Shown here piece after piece: positions 50,365-63,941 of a DNA stretch of 64,000 nucleotides; the first letter of the stretch is position 1, and every line of letters begins with the position of its first letter. The DNA comes from Xiphydria camelus. Lineage: Eukaryota; Arthropoda; Insecta; Hymenoptera; Xiphydriidae. The DNA is taken from positions 29,160,955-29,224,954 of the forward strand of contig OY783191.1 of the NCBI GenBank assembly GCA_963678675.1, given 5' to 3'. The position numbers and the translations under genes are program-made. The notes beneath the pieces are model-generated. The model did no database searches and was not told the DNA's origin. It saw only the letters and a program-made list of their open reading frames with translations.

Positions 50365-53300
50365 TTCTACGCAAGTTAGTTCTATATAAACATATGTAAA
50401 TACGTATATTTATACCTGTACGCGTCGGTTTCGCGGTACGCTTTGTATGCAAGATTGTTATTCCGGATCTCAATCTAATTCATTAGAGCTCAATAGCTTC
50501 TCGGCTCAATGAGCTAAGATCAAAAGTTTGTATACCGCCGCACAGTGCAGCGAGTCAATGGGAAACAGAGAAAATATCCAAAACTCGCGTGATTACCGAT
50601 ATGACATTTAACTAAAATAGTATCTTCTAAAAATGGATATTGCATTTCTACGCAAGTTAGTTCTATATAAACATATGTAAATACGTATATTTATACCTGT
50701 ACGCGTCGGTTTCGCGGTACGCTTTGTACGCAAGATTGTTATTCCGGATCTCAATCTAATTCATTAGAGCTCAATAGCTTCTCGGCTCAATGAGCTAAGA
50801 TCAAAAGTTTGTATACCGCCGCACAGTGCAGCGAGTCAATGGGAAACAGAGAAAATATCCAAAACTCGCGTGATTACCGATATGACATTTAACTAAAATA
50901 GTATCTTCTAAAAATGGATATTGCATTTCTACGCAAGTTAGTTCTATATAAACATATGTAAATACGTATATTTATACCTGTACGCGTCGGTTTCGCGGTA
51001 CGCTTTGTACTCAAGATTGTTATTCCGGATCTCAATCTAATTCATTAGAGCTCAATAGCTTCTCGGCTCAATGAGCTAAGATCAAAAGTGTGTATACCGC
51101 CGCACAGTGCAGCGAGTCAATGGGAAACAGAGAATATATCCAAAACTCGCGTGATTACCGATATGACATTTAACTAAAATAGTATCTTCTAAAAATGGAT
51201 ATTGCGTTTCACGCAAGTTAGTTCCGTATAAATTGCACATCGGCAAATACGTTGGTATTTATCCATGTACGGGTCGGTTTCGCGGTACGCTTTGTACGCA
51301 AGATGGTTATTCCGGATCTCAGTCTAGTTCATTAGAGCTCAATAGCTTCTCGGCTCAATGAGCTAAGATCAAAAGTGTGTATACCGCCGCACAGTGCAGC
51401 GAGTCAATGGGAAACAGAGAAAATATCCAAAACTCGCATGATTACCGATATGACATTTAACTAAAATAGTATCTTCTAAAAATGGATATTGCATTTCTAC
51501 GCAAGTTAGTTCTATATAAACATATGTAAATACGTATATTTATACCTGTACGCGTCGGTTTCGCGGTACGCTTTGTACGCAAGATGGTTATTCCGGATCT
51601 CAATCTAATTCATTAGAGCTCAATAGCTTCTCGGTTCAATGAGCTAAGATCAAAAGTGTGTATATCGCCGCAGAGTGCAGCGAGTCAATGGGAAACAAGG
51701 AAAAAATAAAAAACTCGCGTGTTTACCGATATGACATTTAACTAAAATAGTATCTTCTAAAAATGGGTATTGCATTTCACGCAAGTTAGTTCTATATAAA
51801 TTACACATCTGCAAATACGTTGGTATTTATCCATGTGGGGGTCGGTTTCGCGGTAAGCTTTGTACGCAAGATGGTTATTCCGGATCTCAAACTAATTCAT
51901 TAGAGCTCAATAGCTTCTCGGCTCAATGAGCTAAGATCAAAAGTGTGTATACCGCCGCAGAGTGCAGCGAGTCAATGGGAAACAGGGAAAAAATAAAAAA
52001 CTCGCGTGATTACCGATATGACATTTAACTAAAATAGTATTTTCTAAAAATGGATATTGCATTTCTACGCAAGTTAGTTCTATATAAACATATGTAAATA
52101 CGTATATTTATACCTGTACGCGTTGGTTTCGCGGTAAGCTTTGTACGCAAGATTGTTATTCCGGATCTCAATCTAATTCATTAGAGCTCAATAGCTTCTC
52201 GGCTCAATGAGCTAAGATCAAAAGTTTGTATACCGCCGCACAGTGCAGCGAGTCAATGGGAAACAGAGAAAATATCCAAAACTCGCGTGATTACCGATAT
52301 GACATTTATCTAAAATAGTATCTTCTAAAAATGGATATTGCATTTCTACGCAAGTTAGTTCTATATAAACATATGTAAATACGTATATTTATACCTGTAC
52401 GCGTCGGTTTCGCGGTACGCTTTGTACTCAAGATTGTTATTCCGGATCTCAGTCTAGTTCATTAGAGCTCAATAGCTCCTCGGCTCAACGAGCTAAGATC
52501 AAAAGTGTGTATACCGCCGCAGAGAGGAGCGAGTCAATGGGAAACAAGGAAAAAATAAAAAACTCGCGTGATTACCGATATGACATTTAACTAAAATAGT
52601 ATCTTCTAAAAATGGATATTGCATTTCTACGCAAGTTAGTTCTATATAAACATATGTAAATACGTATATTTATACCTGTACGCGTCGGTTTCGCGGTACG
52701 CTTTGTACTCAAGATTGTTATTCCGGATCTCAGTCTAGTTCATTAGAGCTCAATAGCTTCTCGGCTCAACGAGCTAAGATCAAAAGTGTGTATACCGCCG
52801 CAGAGTGGAGCGAGTCAATGGGAAACAAGGAAAAAATAAAAAACTCGCGTGATTACCGATATGACATTTAACTAAAATAGTATCTTCTAAAAATGGATAT
52901 TACATTTCTACGCAAGTTAGTTCTATAATAAACATATGTAAATACGTATATTTATACCTGTACGCGTCGGTTTCGCGGTACGCTTTGTACGCAAAAGATG
53001 GTTATTCCGGATCTCAAACTAATTCATTAGAGCTCAATAGCTTCTCGGCTCAATGAGCTAAGATCAAAAGTGTGTATACCGCCGCAGAGTGCAGCGAGTC
53101 AATGGGAAACAGGGAAAAAATAAAAAACTCGCGTGATTACCGATATGACATTTAACTAAAATAGTATCTTCTAAAAATGGATATTGCATTTCTACGCAAG
53201 TTAGTTCTATATAAACATATGTAAATACGTATATTTATACCTGTACGCGTCGGTTTCGCGGTACGCTTTGTACTCAAGATTGTTATTCCGGATCTCAATC

Positions 53301-54325
53301 TAATTCATTAGAGCTCAATAGCATCTCGGCTCAATGAGCTAAGATCAAAAGTGTGTATACCGCCGCACAGTGCAGCGAGTCAATGGGAAACAGAGAATAT
53401 ATCCAAAACTAGCGTGATTATCGATATGACATTTAACTAAAATAGTATCTTCTAAAAATGGATATTGCGTTTCACGCAACTTAGTTCCGTATAAATTGCA
53501 CATCGGCAAATACGTTGGTATTTATCCATGTACGGGTCGGTTTCGCGGTACGCTTTGTACGCAAGATGGTTATTCCGGATCTCAGCCTAGTTCATTAGAG
53601 CTCAATAGCTTCCCGGCTCAATGAGCTAAGATCAAAAGTGTGTATACCGCCGCACAGTGCAGCGAGTCAATGGGAAACAGAGAAAATATCCAAAACTCGC
53701 GTGATTACCGATATGACATTTAACTAAAATAGTATCTTCTAAAAATGGATATTGCATTTCTACGCAAGTTAGTTCTATATAAACATATGTAAATACGTAT
53801 ATTTATACCTGTACGCGTCGGTTTCGCGGTACGCTTTGTACGCAAGATGGTTATTCCGGATCTCAATCTAATTCATTAGAGCTCAATAGCTTCTCGATTC
53901 AATGAGCTAAGATCAAAAGTGTGTATATCGCCGCAGAGTGCAGCGAGTCAATGGGAAACAAGGAAAAAATAAAAAACTCGCGTGTTTACCGATATGACAT
54001 TTAACTAAAATAGTATCTTCTAAAAATGGGTATTGCATTTCACGCAAGTTAGTTCTATATAAATTACACATCTGCAAATACGTTGGTATTTATCCATGTG
54101 GGGGTCGGTTTGGCGGTACGCTTTGTACGCAAGATGGTTATTCCGGATCTCAAACTAATTCATTAGAGCTCAATAGCTTCTCGGCTCAATGAGCTAAGAT
54201 CAAAAGTGTGTATACCGCCGCAGAGTGCAGCGAGTCAACGGGAAACAAGGAAAAAATAAAAAACTCGCGTGATTGCCGATATGACATTTAACTAAAATAG
54301 TATCTTCTAAAAATGGATATTGCAT
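50365..54325 (+). repeat. Mixed block of 14 monomers
   Basis: Units start at 50365 c', 50646 c', 50927 a, 51208 i, 51495 d, 51776 e/f, 52063 g, 52344 h, 52625 h, 52906 b (284 bp), 53190 a*, 53471 i*, 53758 d* and 54039 e*. The first c' is the start of a third 8-monomer copy that breaks off. Two h units stand side by side. Private changes are CTCGCATGATT in i, CAGAGAGGAGCG in the first h and AAACTAGCGTG in a*. Confidence 0.87.
51776..52062 (+). repeat. Mosaic monomer e/f with GGTAAGC
   Basis: The unit has the type e 5' box (TTACACATCTGC, ATGTGGGGGTC), the GGTAAGC mark normally confined to type g, then CAAACT, CAATGGG, CAGGG and the AGTATTTTC end of type f. It is followed by g. Either two exchanges or an independent C-to-A change produced it. 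Confidence 0.87.
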
Positions 54326-55455
54326 TTCTACGCAAGTTAGTTCTATATAAACATATGTAAATACGTATATTTATACCTGTACGCGTCGGTTTCGCGGTAC
54401 GCTTTGTACGCAAGATTGTTATTCCGGATCTCAATCTAATTCATTAGAGCTCAATAGCTTCTCGGCTCAATGAGCTAAGATCAAAAGTTTGTATACCGCC
54501 GCACAGTGCAGCGAGTCAATGGGAAACAGAGAAAATATCCAAAACTCGCGTGATTACCGATATGACATTTAACTAAAATAGTATCTTCTAAAAATGGATA
54601 TTGCATTTCTACGCAAGTTAGTTCTATATAAACATATGTAAATACGTATATTTATACCTGTACGCGTCGGTTTCGCGGTACGCTTTGTACTCAAGATTGT
54701 TATTCCGGATCTCAATCTAATTCATTAGAGCTCAATAGCTTCTCGGCTCAATGAGCTAAGATCAAAAGTGTGTATACCGCCGCAGAGTGCAGCGAGTCAA
54801 TGGGAAACAGGGAAAAAATAAAAAACTCGCGTGATTACCGATATGACATTTAACTAAAATAGTATCTTCTAAAAATGGATATTGCATTTCTACGCAAGTT
54901 AGTTCTATATAAACATATGTAAATACGTATATTTATACCTGTACGCGTCGGTTTCGCGGTACGCTTTGTACGCAAGATGGTTATTCCGGATCTCAATCTA
55001 ATTCATTAGAGCTCAATAGCTTCTCGATTCAATGAGCTAAGATCAAAAGTGTGTATATCGCCGCAGAGTGCAGCGAGTCAATGGGAAACAAGGAAAAAAT
55101 AAAAAACTCGCGTGTTTACCGATATGACATTTAACTAAAATAGTATCTTCTAAAAATGGGTATTGCATTTCACGCAAGTTAGTTCTATATAAATTACACA
55201 TCTGCAAATACGTTGGTATTTATCCATGTGGGGGTCGGTTTGGCGGTACGCTTTGTACGCAAGATGGTTATTCCGGATCTCAAACTAATTCATTAGAGCT
55301 CAATAGCTTCTCGGCTCAATGAGCTAAGATCAAAAGTGTGTATACCGCCGCAGAGTGCAGCGAGTCAACGGGAAACAAGGAAAAAATAAAAAACTCGCGT
55401 GATTGCCGATATGACATTTAACTAAAATAGTATCTTCTAAAAATGGATATTGCAT
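54326..55455 (+). repeat. 4-monomer local unit c' a/b d* e* (1130 bp)
   Basis: Units are c' 54326, a/b 54607, d* 54888 and e* 55169. The TTTGGCGG mark of e* recurs after exactly 1130 bases (54106 and 55236). The a/b mosaic at 54607-54887 has GTACTCAAGATTG and CAATCT of a followed by CAGAG and CAGGGAAAAAAT of b. The block is a shortened relative of the 2268 bp unit, with the a-i-b-a*-i* stretch reduced to one mosaic monomer. Confidence 0.87.
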
Positions 55456-58400
55456 TTCTACGCAAGTTAGTTCTATATAAACATATGTAAATACGTATAT
55501 TTATACCTGTACGCGTCGGTTTCGCGGTACGCTTTGTACGCAAGATTGTTATTCCGGATCTCAATCTAATTCATTAGAGCTCAATAGCTTCTCGGCTCAA
55601 TGAGCTAAGATCAAAAGTTTGTATACCGCCGCACAGTGCAGCGAGTCAATGGGAAACAGAGAAAATATCCAAAACTCGCGTGATTACCGATATGACATTT
55701 AACTAAAATAGTATCTTCTAAAAATGGATATTGCATTTCTACGCAAGTTAGTTCTATATAAACATATGTAAATACGTATATTTATACCTGTACGCGTCGG
55801 TTTCGCGGTACGCTTTGTACTCAAGATTGTTATTCCGGATCTCAATCTAATTCATTAGAGCTCAATAGCTTCTCGGCTCAATGAGCTAAGATCAAAAGTG
55901 TGTATACCGCCGCACAGTGCAGCGAGTCAATGGGAAACAGAGAATATATCCAAAACTCGCGTGATTACCGATATGACATTTAACTAAAATAGTATCTTCT
56001 AAAAATGGATATTGCATTTCTACGCAAGTTAGTTCTATATAAACATATGCAAATACGTATATTTATACCTGTACGCGTTGGTTTCGCGGTACGCTTTGTA
56101 CGCAAGATTGTTATTCCGGATCTCAATCTAATTCATTAGAGCTCAATAGCTTCTCGGCTCAATGAGCTAAGATCAAAAGTTTGTATACCGCCGCACAGTG
56201 CAGCGAGTCAATGGGAAACAGAGAAAATATCCAAAACTCGCGTGATTACCGATATGACATTTAACTAAAATAGTATCTTCTAAAAATGGATATTGCATTT
56301 CTACGCAAGTTAGTTCTATATAAACATATGTAAATACGTATATTTATACCTGTACGCGTCTGTTTCGCGGTACGCTTTGTACGCAAGATGGTTATTCCGG
56401 ATCTCAATCTAATTCATTAGAGCTCAATAGCTTCTCGGTTCAATGAGCTAAGATCAAAAGTGTGTATATCGCCGCAGAGTGCAGCGAGTCAATGGGAAAC
56501 AAGGAAAAAATAAAAAACTCGCGTGTTTACCGATATGACATTTAACTAAAATAGTATCTTCTAAAAATGGGTATTGCATTTCACGCAAGTTAGTTCTATA
56601 TAAATTACACATCTGCAAATACGTTGGTATTTATCCATGTGGGGGTCGGTTTCGCGGTACGCTTTGTACGCAAGATGGTTATTCCGGATCTCAAACTAAT
56701 TCATTAGAGCTCAATAGCTTCTCGGCTCAATGAGCTAAGATCAAAAGTGTGTATACCGCCGCAGAGTGCAGCGAGTCAACGGGAAACAAGGAAAAAATAA
56801 AAAACTCGCGTGATTGCCGATATGACATTTAACTAAAATAGTATCTTCTAAAAATGGATATTGCATTTCTACGCAAGTTAGTTCTATATAAACATATGTA
56901 AATACGTATATTTATACCTGTACGCGTCGGTTTCGCGGTACGCTTTGTACGCAAAAGATGGTTATTCCGGATCTCAAACTAATTCATTAGAGCTCAATAG
57001 CTTCTCGGCTCAATGAGCTAAGATCAAAAGTGTGTATACCGCCGCAGAGTGCAGCGAGTCAATGGGAAACAGGGAAAAAATAAAAAACTCGCGTGATTAC
57101 CGATATGACATTTAACTAAAATAGTATTTTCTAAAAATGGATATTGCATTTCTACGCAAGTTAGTTCTATATAAACATATGTAAATACGTATATTTATAC
57201 CTGTACGCGTTGGTTTCGCGGTAAGCTTTGTACGCAAGATTGTTATTCCGGATCTCAATCTAATTCATTAGAGCTCAATAGCTTCTCGGCTCAATGAGCT
57301 AAGATCAAAAGTTTGTATACCGCCGCACAGTGCAGCGAGTCAATGGGAAACAGAGAAAATATCCAAAACTCGCGTGATTACCGATATGACATTTAACTAA
57401 AATAGTATCTTCTAAAAATGGATATTGCATTTCTACGCAAGTTAGTTCTATATAAACATATGTAAATACGTATATTTATACCTGTACGCGTCGGTTTCGC
57501 GGTACGCTTTGTACGCAAGATGGTTATTCCGGATCTCAATCTAATTCATTAGAGCTCAATAGCTTCTCGGTTCAATGAGCTAAGATCAAAAGTGTGTATA
57601 TCGCCGCAGAGTGCAGCGAGTCAATGGGAAACAAGGAAAAAATAAAAAACTCGCGTGTTTACCGATATGACATTTAACTAAAATAGTATCTTCTAAAAAT
57701 GGGTATTGCATTTCACGCAAGTTAGTTCTATATAAATTACACATCTGCAAATACGTTGGTATTTATCCATGTGGGGGTCGGTTTGGCGGTACGCTTTGTA
57801 CGCAAGATGGTTATTCCGGATCTCAAACTAATTCATTAGAGCTCAATAGCTTCTCGGCTCAATGAGCTAAGATCAAAAGTGTGTATACCGCCGCAGAGTG
57901 CAGCGAGTCAACGGGAAACAAGGAAAAAATAAAAAACTCGCGTGATTGCCGATATGACATTTAACTAAAATAGTATCTTCTAAAAATGGATATTGCATTT
58001 CTACGCAAGTTAGTTCTATATAAACATATGTAAATACGTATATTTATACCTGTACGCGTCGGTTTCGCGGTACGCTTTGTACTCAAGATTGTTATTCCGG
58101 ATCTCAGTCTAGTTCATTAGAGCTCAATAGCTTCTCGGCTCAACGAGCTAAGATCAAAAGTGTGTATACCGCCGCAGAGTGGAGCGAGTCAATGGGAAAC
58201 AAGGAAAAAATAAAAAACTCGCGTGATTACCGATATGACATTTAACTAAAATAGTATCTTCTAAAAATGGATATTGCGTTTCACGCAAGTTAGTTCCGTA
58301 TAAATTGCACATCGGCAAATACGTTGGTATTTATCCATGTACGGGTCGGTTTCGCGGTACGCTTTGTACGCAAGATGGTTATTCCGGATCTCAGTCTAGT

Positions 58401-59174
58401 TCATTAGAGCTCAATAGCTTCTCGGCTCAATGAGCTAAGATCAAAAGTGTGTATACCGCCGCACAGTGCAGCGAGTCAATGGGAAACAGAGAAAATATCC
58501 AAAACTCGCGTGATTACCGATATGACATTTAACTAAAATAGTATCTTCTAAAAATGGATATTGCATTTCTACGCAAGTTAGTTCTATATAAACATATGTA
58601 AATACGTATATTTATACCTGTACGCGTCGGTTTCGCGGTACGCTTTGTACGCAAAAGATGGTTATTCCGGATCTCAAACTAATTCATTAGAGCTCAATAG
58701 CTTCTCGGCTCAATGAGCTAAGATCAAAAGTGTGTATACCGCCGCAGAGTGCAGCGAGTCAATGGGAAACAGGGAAAAAATAAAAAACTCGCGTGATTAC
58801 CGATATGACATTTAACTAAAATAGTATCTTCTAAAAATGGATATTGCATTTCTACGCAAGTTAGTTCTATATAAACATATGTAAATACGTATATTTATAC
58901 CTGTACGCGTCGGTTTCGCGGTACGCTTTGTACTCAAGATTGTTATTCCGGATCTCAATCTAATTCATTAGAGCTCAATAGCTTCTCGGCTCAATGAGCT
59001 AAGATCAAAAGTGTGTATACCGCCGCACAGTGCAGCGAGTCAATGGGAAACAGAGAATATATCCAAAACTTGCGTGATTACCGATATGACATTTAACTAA
59101 AATAGTATCTTCTAAAAATGGATATTGCGTTTCACGCAAGTTAGTTCCGTATAAATTGCACATCGGCAAATACG

Positions 59175-59387
59175 TTGGTATTTATCCATGTACGGGTCGG
59201 TTTCGCGGTACGCTTTGTACGCAAGATGGTTATTCCGGATCTCAGTCTAGTTCATTACAGCTCAATAGCTTCTCGGCTCAATGAGCTAAGATCAAAAGTG
59301 TGTATACCGCCGCACAGTGCAGCGAGTCAATGGGAAACAGAGAAAATATCCAAAACTCGCGTGATTACCGATATGACATTTAACTAA
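59175..59387 (+). other. Chance open reading frame inside satellite, not a gene
   Basis: A 70-codon frame runs from a TTG codon inside the type i monomer at 59131 to a TAA. It exists only because base 59258 is C: this unit reads TTCATTACAG where other monomers read TTCATTAGAG, so the TAG stop of the other copies becomes TAC. Most of the frame lies in the conserved monomer body and is therefore translated satellite. No start ATG, domain, signal peptide or codon bias supports a protein. The frame is closed in all the other type i units I checked. Confidence 0.95.
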
Positions 59388-62300
59388 AATAGTATCTTCT
59401 AAAAATGGATATTGCATTTCTACGCAAGTTAGTTCTATATAAACATATGTAAATACGTATATTTATACCTGTACGCGTCTGTTTCGCGGTACGCTTTGTA
59501 CGCAAGATGGTTATTCCGGATCTCAATCTAATTCATTAGAGCTCAATAGCTTCTCGGTTCAATGAGCTATGATCAAAAGTGTGTATATCGCCGCAGAGTG
59601 CAGCGAGTCAATGGGAAACAAGGAAAAAATAAAAAACTCGCGTGATTACCGATATGACATTTAACTAAAATAGTATCTTCTAAAAATGGGTATTGCATTT
59701 CACGCAAGTTAGTTCTATATAAATTACACATCTGCAAATACGTTGGTATTTATCCATGTGGGGGTCGGTTTCGCGGTACGCTTTGTACGCAAGATGGTTA
59801 TTCCGGATCTCAAACTAATTCATTAGAGCTCAATAGCTTCTCGGCTCAATGAGCTAAGATCAAAAGTGTGTATACCGCCGCAGAGTGCAGCGAGTCAATG
59901 GGAAACAGGGAAAAAATAAAAAACTCGCGTGATTACCGATATGACATTTAACTAAAATAGTATCTTCTAAAAATGGATATTGCATTTCTACGCAAGTTAG
60001 TTCTATATAAACATATGTAAATACGTATATTTATACCTGTACGCGTCGGTTTCGCGGTACGCTTTGTACGCAAGATGGTTATTCCGGATCTCAATCTAAT
60101 TCATTAGAGCTCAATAGCTTCTCGGTTCAATGAGCTAAGATCAAAAGTGTGTATATCGCCGCAGAGTGCAGCGAGTCAATGGGAAACAAGGAAAAAATAA
60201 AAAACTCGCGTGATTACCGATATGACATTTAACTAAAATAGTATCTTCTAAAAATGGATATTGCATTTCTACGCAAGTTAGTTCTATATAAACATATGTA
60301 AATACGTATATTTATACCTGTACGCGTCGGTTTCGCGGTACGCTTTGTACGCAAAAGATGGTTATTCCGGATCTCAAACTAATTCATTAGAGCTCAATAG
60401 CTTCTCGGCTCAATGAGCTAAGATCAAAAGTGTGTATACCGCCGCAGAGTGCAGCGAGTCAATGGGAAACAGGGAAAAAATAAAAAACTCGCGTGATTAC
60501 CGATATGACATTTAACTAAAATAGTATCTTCTAAAAATGGATATTGCATTTCTACGCAAGTTAGTTCTATATAAACATATGTAAATACGTATATTTATAC
60601 CTGTACGCGTTGGTTTCGCGGTACGCTTTGTACGCAAGATTGTTATTCCGGATCTCAATCTAATTCATTAGAGCCTAATAGCTTCTCGGCTCAATGAGCT
60701 AAGATCAAAAGTTTGTATACCGCCGCACAGTGCAGCGAGTCAATGGGAAACAGAGAAAATATCCAAAACTCGTGTGATTACCGATATGACATTTAACTAA
60801 AATAGTATCTTCTAAAAATGGATATTGCATTTCTACGCAAGTTAGTTCTATATAAACATATGTAAATACGTATATTTATACCTGTACGCGTCGGTTTCGC
60901 GGTACGCTTTGTACTCAAGATTGTTATTCCGGATCTCAATCTAATTCATTAGAGCTCAATAGCTTCTCGGCTCAATGAGCTAAGATCCAAAGTGTGTATA
61001 CCGCCGCAGAGTGCAGCGAGTCAATGGGAAACAGAGAATATATCCAAAACTCGCGTGATTACCGATATGACATTTAACTAAAATAGTATCTTCTAAAAAT
61101 GGATATTGCGTTTCACGCAACTTAGTTCCGTATAAATTGCACATCGGCAAATACGTTGGTATTTATCCATGTACGGGTCGGTTTCGCGGTACGCTTTGTA
61201 CGCAAGATGGTTATTCCGGATCTCAGTCTAGTTCATTAGAGCTCAATAGCTTCTCGGCTCAATGAGCTAAGATCAAAAGTGTGTATACCGCCGCACAGTG
61301 CAGCGAGTCAATGGGAAACAGAGAAAATATCCAAAACTCGCGTGATTACCGATATGACATTTAACTAAAATAGTATCTTCTAAAAATGGATATTGCATTT
61401 CTACGCAAGTTAGTTCTATATAAACATATGTAAATACGTATATTTATACCTGTACGCGTCGGTTTCGCGGTACGCTTTGTACTCAAGATTGTTATTCCGG
61501 ATCTCAATCTAATTCATTAGAGCTCAATAGCTTCTCGGCTCAATGAGCTAAGATCAAAAGTGTGTATACCGCCGCACAGTGCAGCGAGTCAATGGGAAAC
61601 AGAGAATATATCCAAAACTCGCGTGATTACCGATATGACATTTAACTAAAATAGTATCTTCTAAAAATGGATATTGCATTTCTACGCAAGTTAGTTCTAT
61701 ATAAACATATGTAAATACGTATATTTATACCTGTACGCGTTGGTTTCGCGGTACGCTTTGTACGCAAGATTGTTATTCCGGATCTCAATCTAATTCATTA
61801 GAGCTCAATAGCTTCTCGGCTCAATGAGCTAAGATCAAAAGTTTGTATACCGCCGCACAGTGCAGCGAGTCAATGGGAAACAGAGAAAATATCCAAAACT
61901 CGCGTGATTACCGATATGACATTTAACTAAAATAGTATCTTCTAAAAATGGATATTGCATTTCTACGCAAGTTAGTTCTATATAAACATATGTAAATACG
62001 TATATTTATACCTGTACGCGTCTGTTTCGCGGTACGCTTTGTACGCAAGATGGTTATTCCGGATCTCAATCTAATTCATTAGAGCTCAATAGCTTCTCGG
62101 TTCAATGAGCTATGATCAAAAGTGTGTATATCGCCGCAGAGTGCAGCGAGTCAATGGGAAACAAGGAAAAAATAAAAAACTCGCGTGATTACCGATATGA
62201 CATTTAACTAAAATAGTATCTTCTAAAAATGGGTATTGCATTTCACGCAAGTTAGTTCTATATAAATTACACATCTGCAAATACGTTGGTATTTATCCAT

Positions 62301-62528
62301 GTGGGGGTCGGTTTCGCGGTACGCTTTGTACGCAAGATGGTTATTCCGGATCTCAAACTAATTCATTAGAGCTCAATAGCTTCTCGGCTCAATGAGCTAA
62401 TATCAAAAGTGTGTATACCGCCGCAGAGTGCAGCGAGTCAATGGGAAACAGGGAAAAAATAAAAAACTCGCGTGATTACCGATATGACATTTAACTAAAA
62501 TAGTATCTTCTAAAAATGGATATTGCAT

Positions 62529-62809
62529 TTCTACGCAAGTTAGTTCTATATAAACATATGTAAATACGTATATTTATACCTGTACGCGTTGGTTTCGCGG
62601 TACGCTTTGTACGCAAGATGGTTATTCCGGATCTCAATCTAATTCATTAGAGCTCAATAGCTTCTCGGTTCAATGAGCTAAGATCAAAAGTGTGTATATC
62701 GCCGCAGAGTGCAGCGAGTCAATGGGAAACAAGGAAAAAATAAAAAACTCGCGTGTTTACCGATATGACATTTAACTAAAATAGTATCTTCTAAAAATGG
62801 GTATTGCAT
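62529..62809 (+). repeat. Mosaic monomer c/d
   Basis: The left end carries CGTTGG of type c; from GCAAGATGG onward it is type d (CAATCT, GGTTCAATG, GTATATCG, CAAGG, GTGTTTACC) and is followed by e. The switch falls within about 35 bp around the shared TTTCGCGGTACGCTTTG. Other c/d units (6223, 14426, 16690, 18954) switch much further right, so the breakpoint is different. Confidence 0.87.
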
Positions 62810-63941
62810 TTCACGCAAGTTAGTTCTATATAAATTACACATCTGCAAATACGTTGGTATTTATCCATGTGGGGGTCGGTTTCGCGGTACGCTTTGTACG
62901 CAAGATGGTTATTCCGGATCTCAAACTAATTCATTAGAGCTCAATAGCTTCTCGGCTCAATGAGCTAAGATCAAAAGTGTGTATACCGCCGCAGAGTGCA
63001 GCGAGTCAACGGGAAACAAGGAAAAAATAAAAAACTCGCGTGATTGCCGATATGACATTTAACTAAAATAGTATCTTCTAAAAATGGATATTGCATTTCT
63101 ACGCAAGTTAGTTCTATATAAACATATGTAAATACGTATATTTATACCTGTACGCGTCGGTTTCGCGGTACGCTTTGTACGCAAAAGATGGTTATTCCGG
63201 ATCTCAAACTAATTCATTAGAGCTCAATAGCTTCTCGGCTCAATGAGCTAAGATCAAAAGTGTGTATACCGCCGCAGAGTGCAGCGAGTCAATGGGAAAC
63301 AGGGAAAAAATAAAAAACTCGCGTGATTACCGATATGACATTTAACTAAAATAGTATTTTCTAAAAATGGATATTGCATTTCTACGCAAGTTAGTTCTAT
63401 ATAAACATATGTAAATACGTATATTTATACCTGTACGCGTTGGTTTCGCGGTAAGCTTTGTACGCAAGATTGTTATTCCGGATCTCAATCTAATTCATTA
63501 GAGCTCAATAGCTTCTCGGCTCAATGAGCTAAGATCAAAAGTTTGTATACCGCCGCACAGTGCAGCGAGTCAATGGGAAACAGAGAAAATATCCAAAACT
63601 CGCGTGATTACCGATATGACATTTAACTAAAATAGTATCTTCTAAAAATGGATATTGCATTTCTACGCAAGTTAGTTCTATATAAACATATGTAAATACG
63701 TATATTTATACCTGTACGCGTCGGTTTCGCGGTACGCTTTGTACTCAAGATTGTTATTCCGGATCTCAGTCTAGTTCATTAGAGCTCAATAGCTTCTCGG
63801 CTCAACGAGCTAAGATCAAAAGTGTGTATACCGCCGCAGAGTGGAGCGAGTCAATGGGAAACAAGGAAAAAATAAAAAACTCGCGTGATTACCGATATGA
63901 CATTTAACTAAAATAGTATCTTCTAAAAATGGATATTGCAT

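Larger units (their letters stand above)
55456..63941 (+). repeat. Mixed block of 30 monomers
   Basis: Units start at 55456 c', 55737 a, 56018 c, 56299 d, 56580 e, 56867 f, 57150 g, 57431 d, 57712 e*, 57999 h, 58280 i, 58567 b, 58850 a, 59131 i, 59418 d, 59699 e', 59986 d, 60267 b, 60550 c, 60831 a, 61112 i, 61399 a, 61680 c, 61961 d, 62242 e', 62529 c/d, 62810 e, 63097 f, 63380 g and 63661 h. No long exact period is seen, but a-c-d-e recurs (55737, 61399), and CGTCTGTTTCG marks the d units at 56299, 59418 and 61961 (also at 41018). CTATGATC is shared by 59418 and 61961. This part has the most private changes, for example GAGCCTAATAG at 60550 and GATCCAAAG at 60831. Confidence 0.86.

Noticed and set aside
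59175..59387. A 70-codon protein-coding gene
   Set aside because: It starts at TTG, lies wholly in satellite sequence and is open only because of one base change at 59258; it shows no domain or coding bias.
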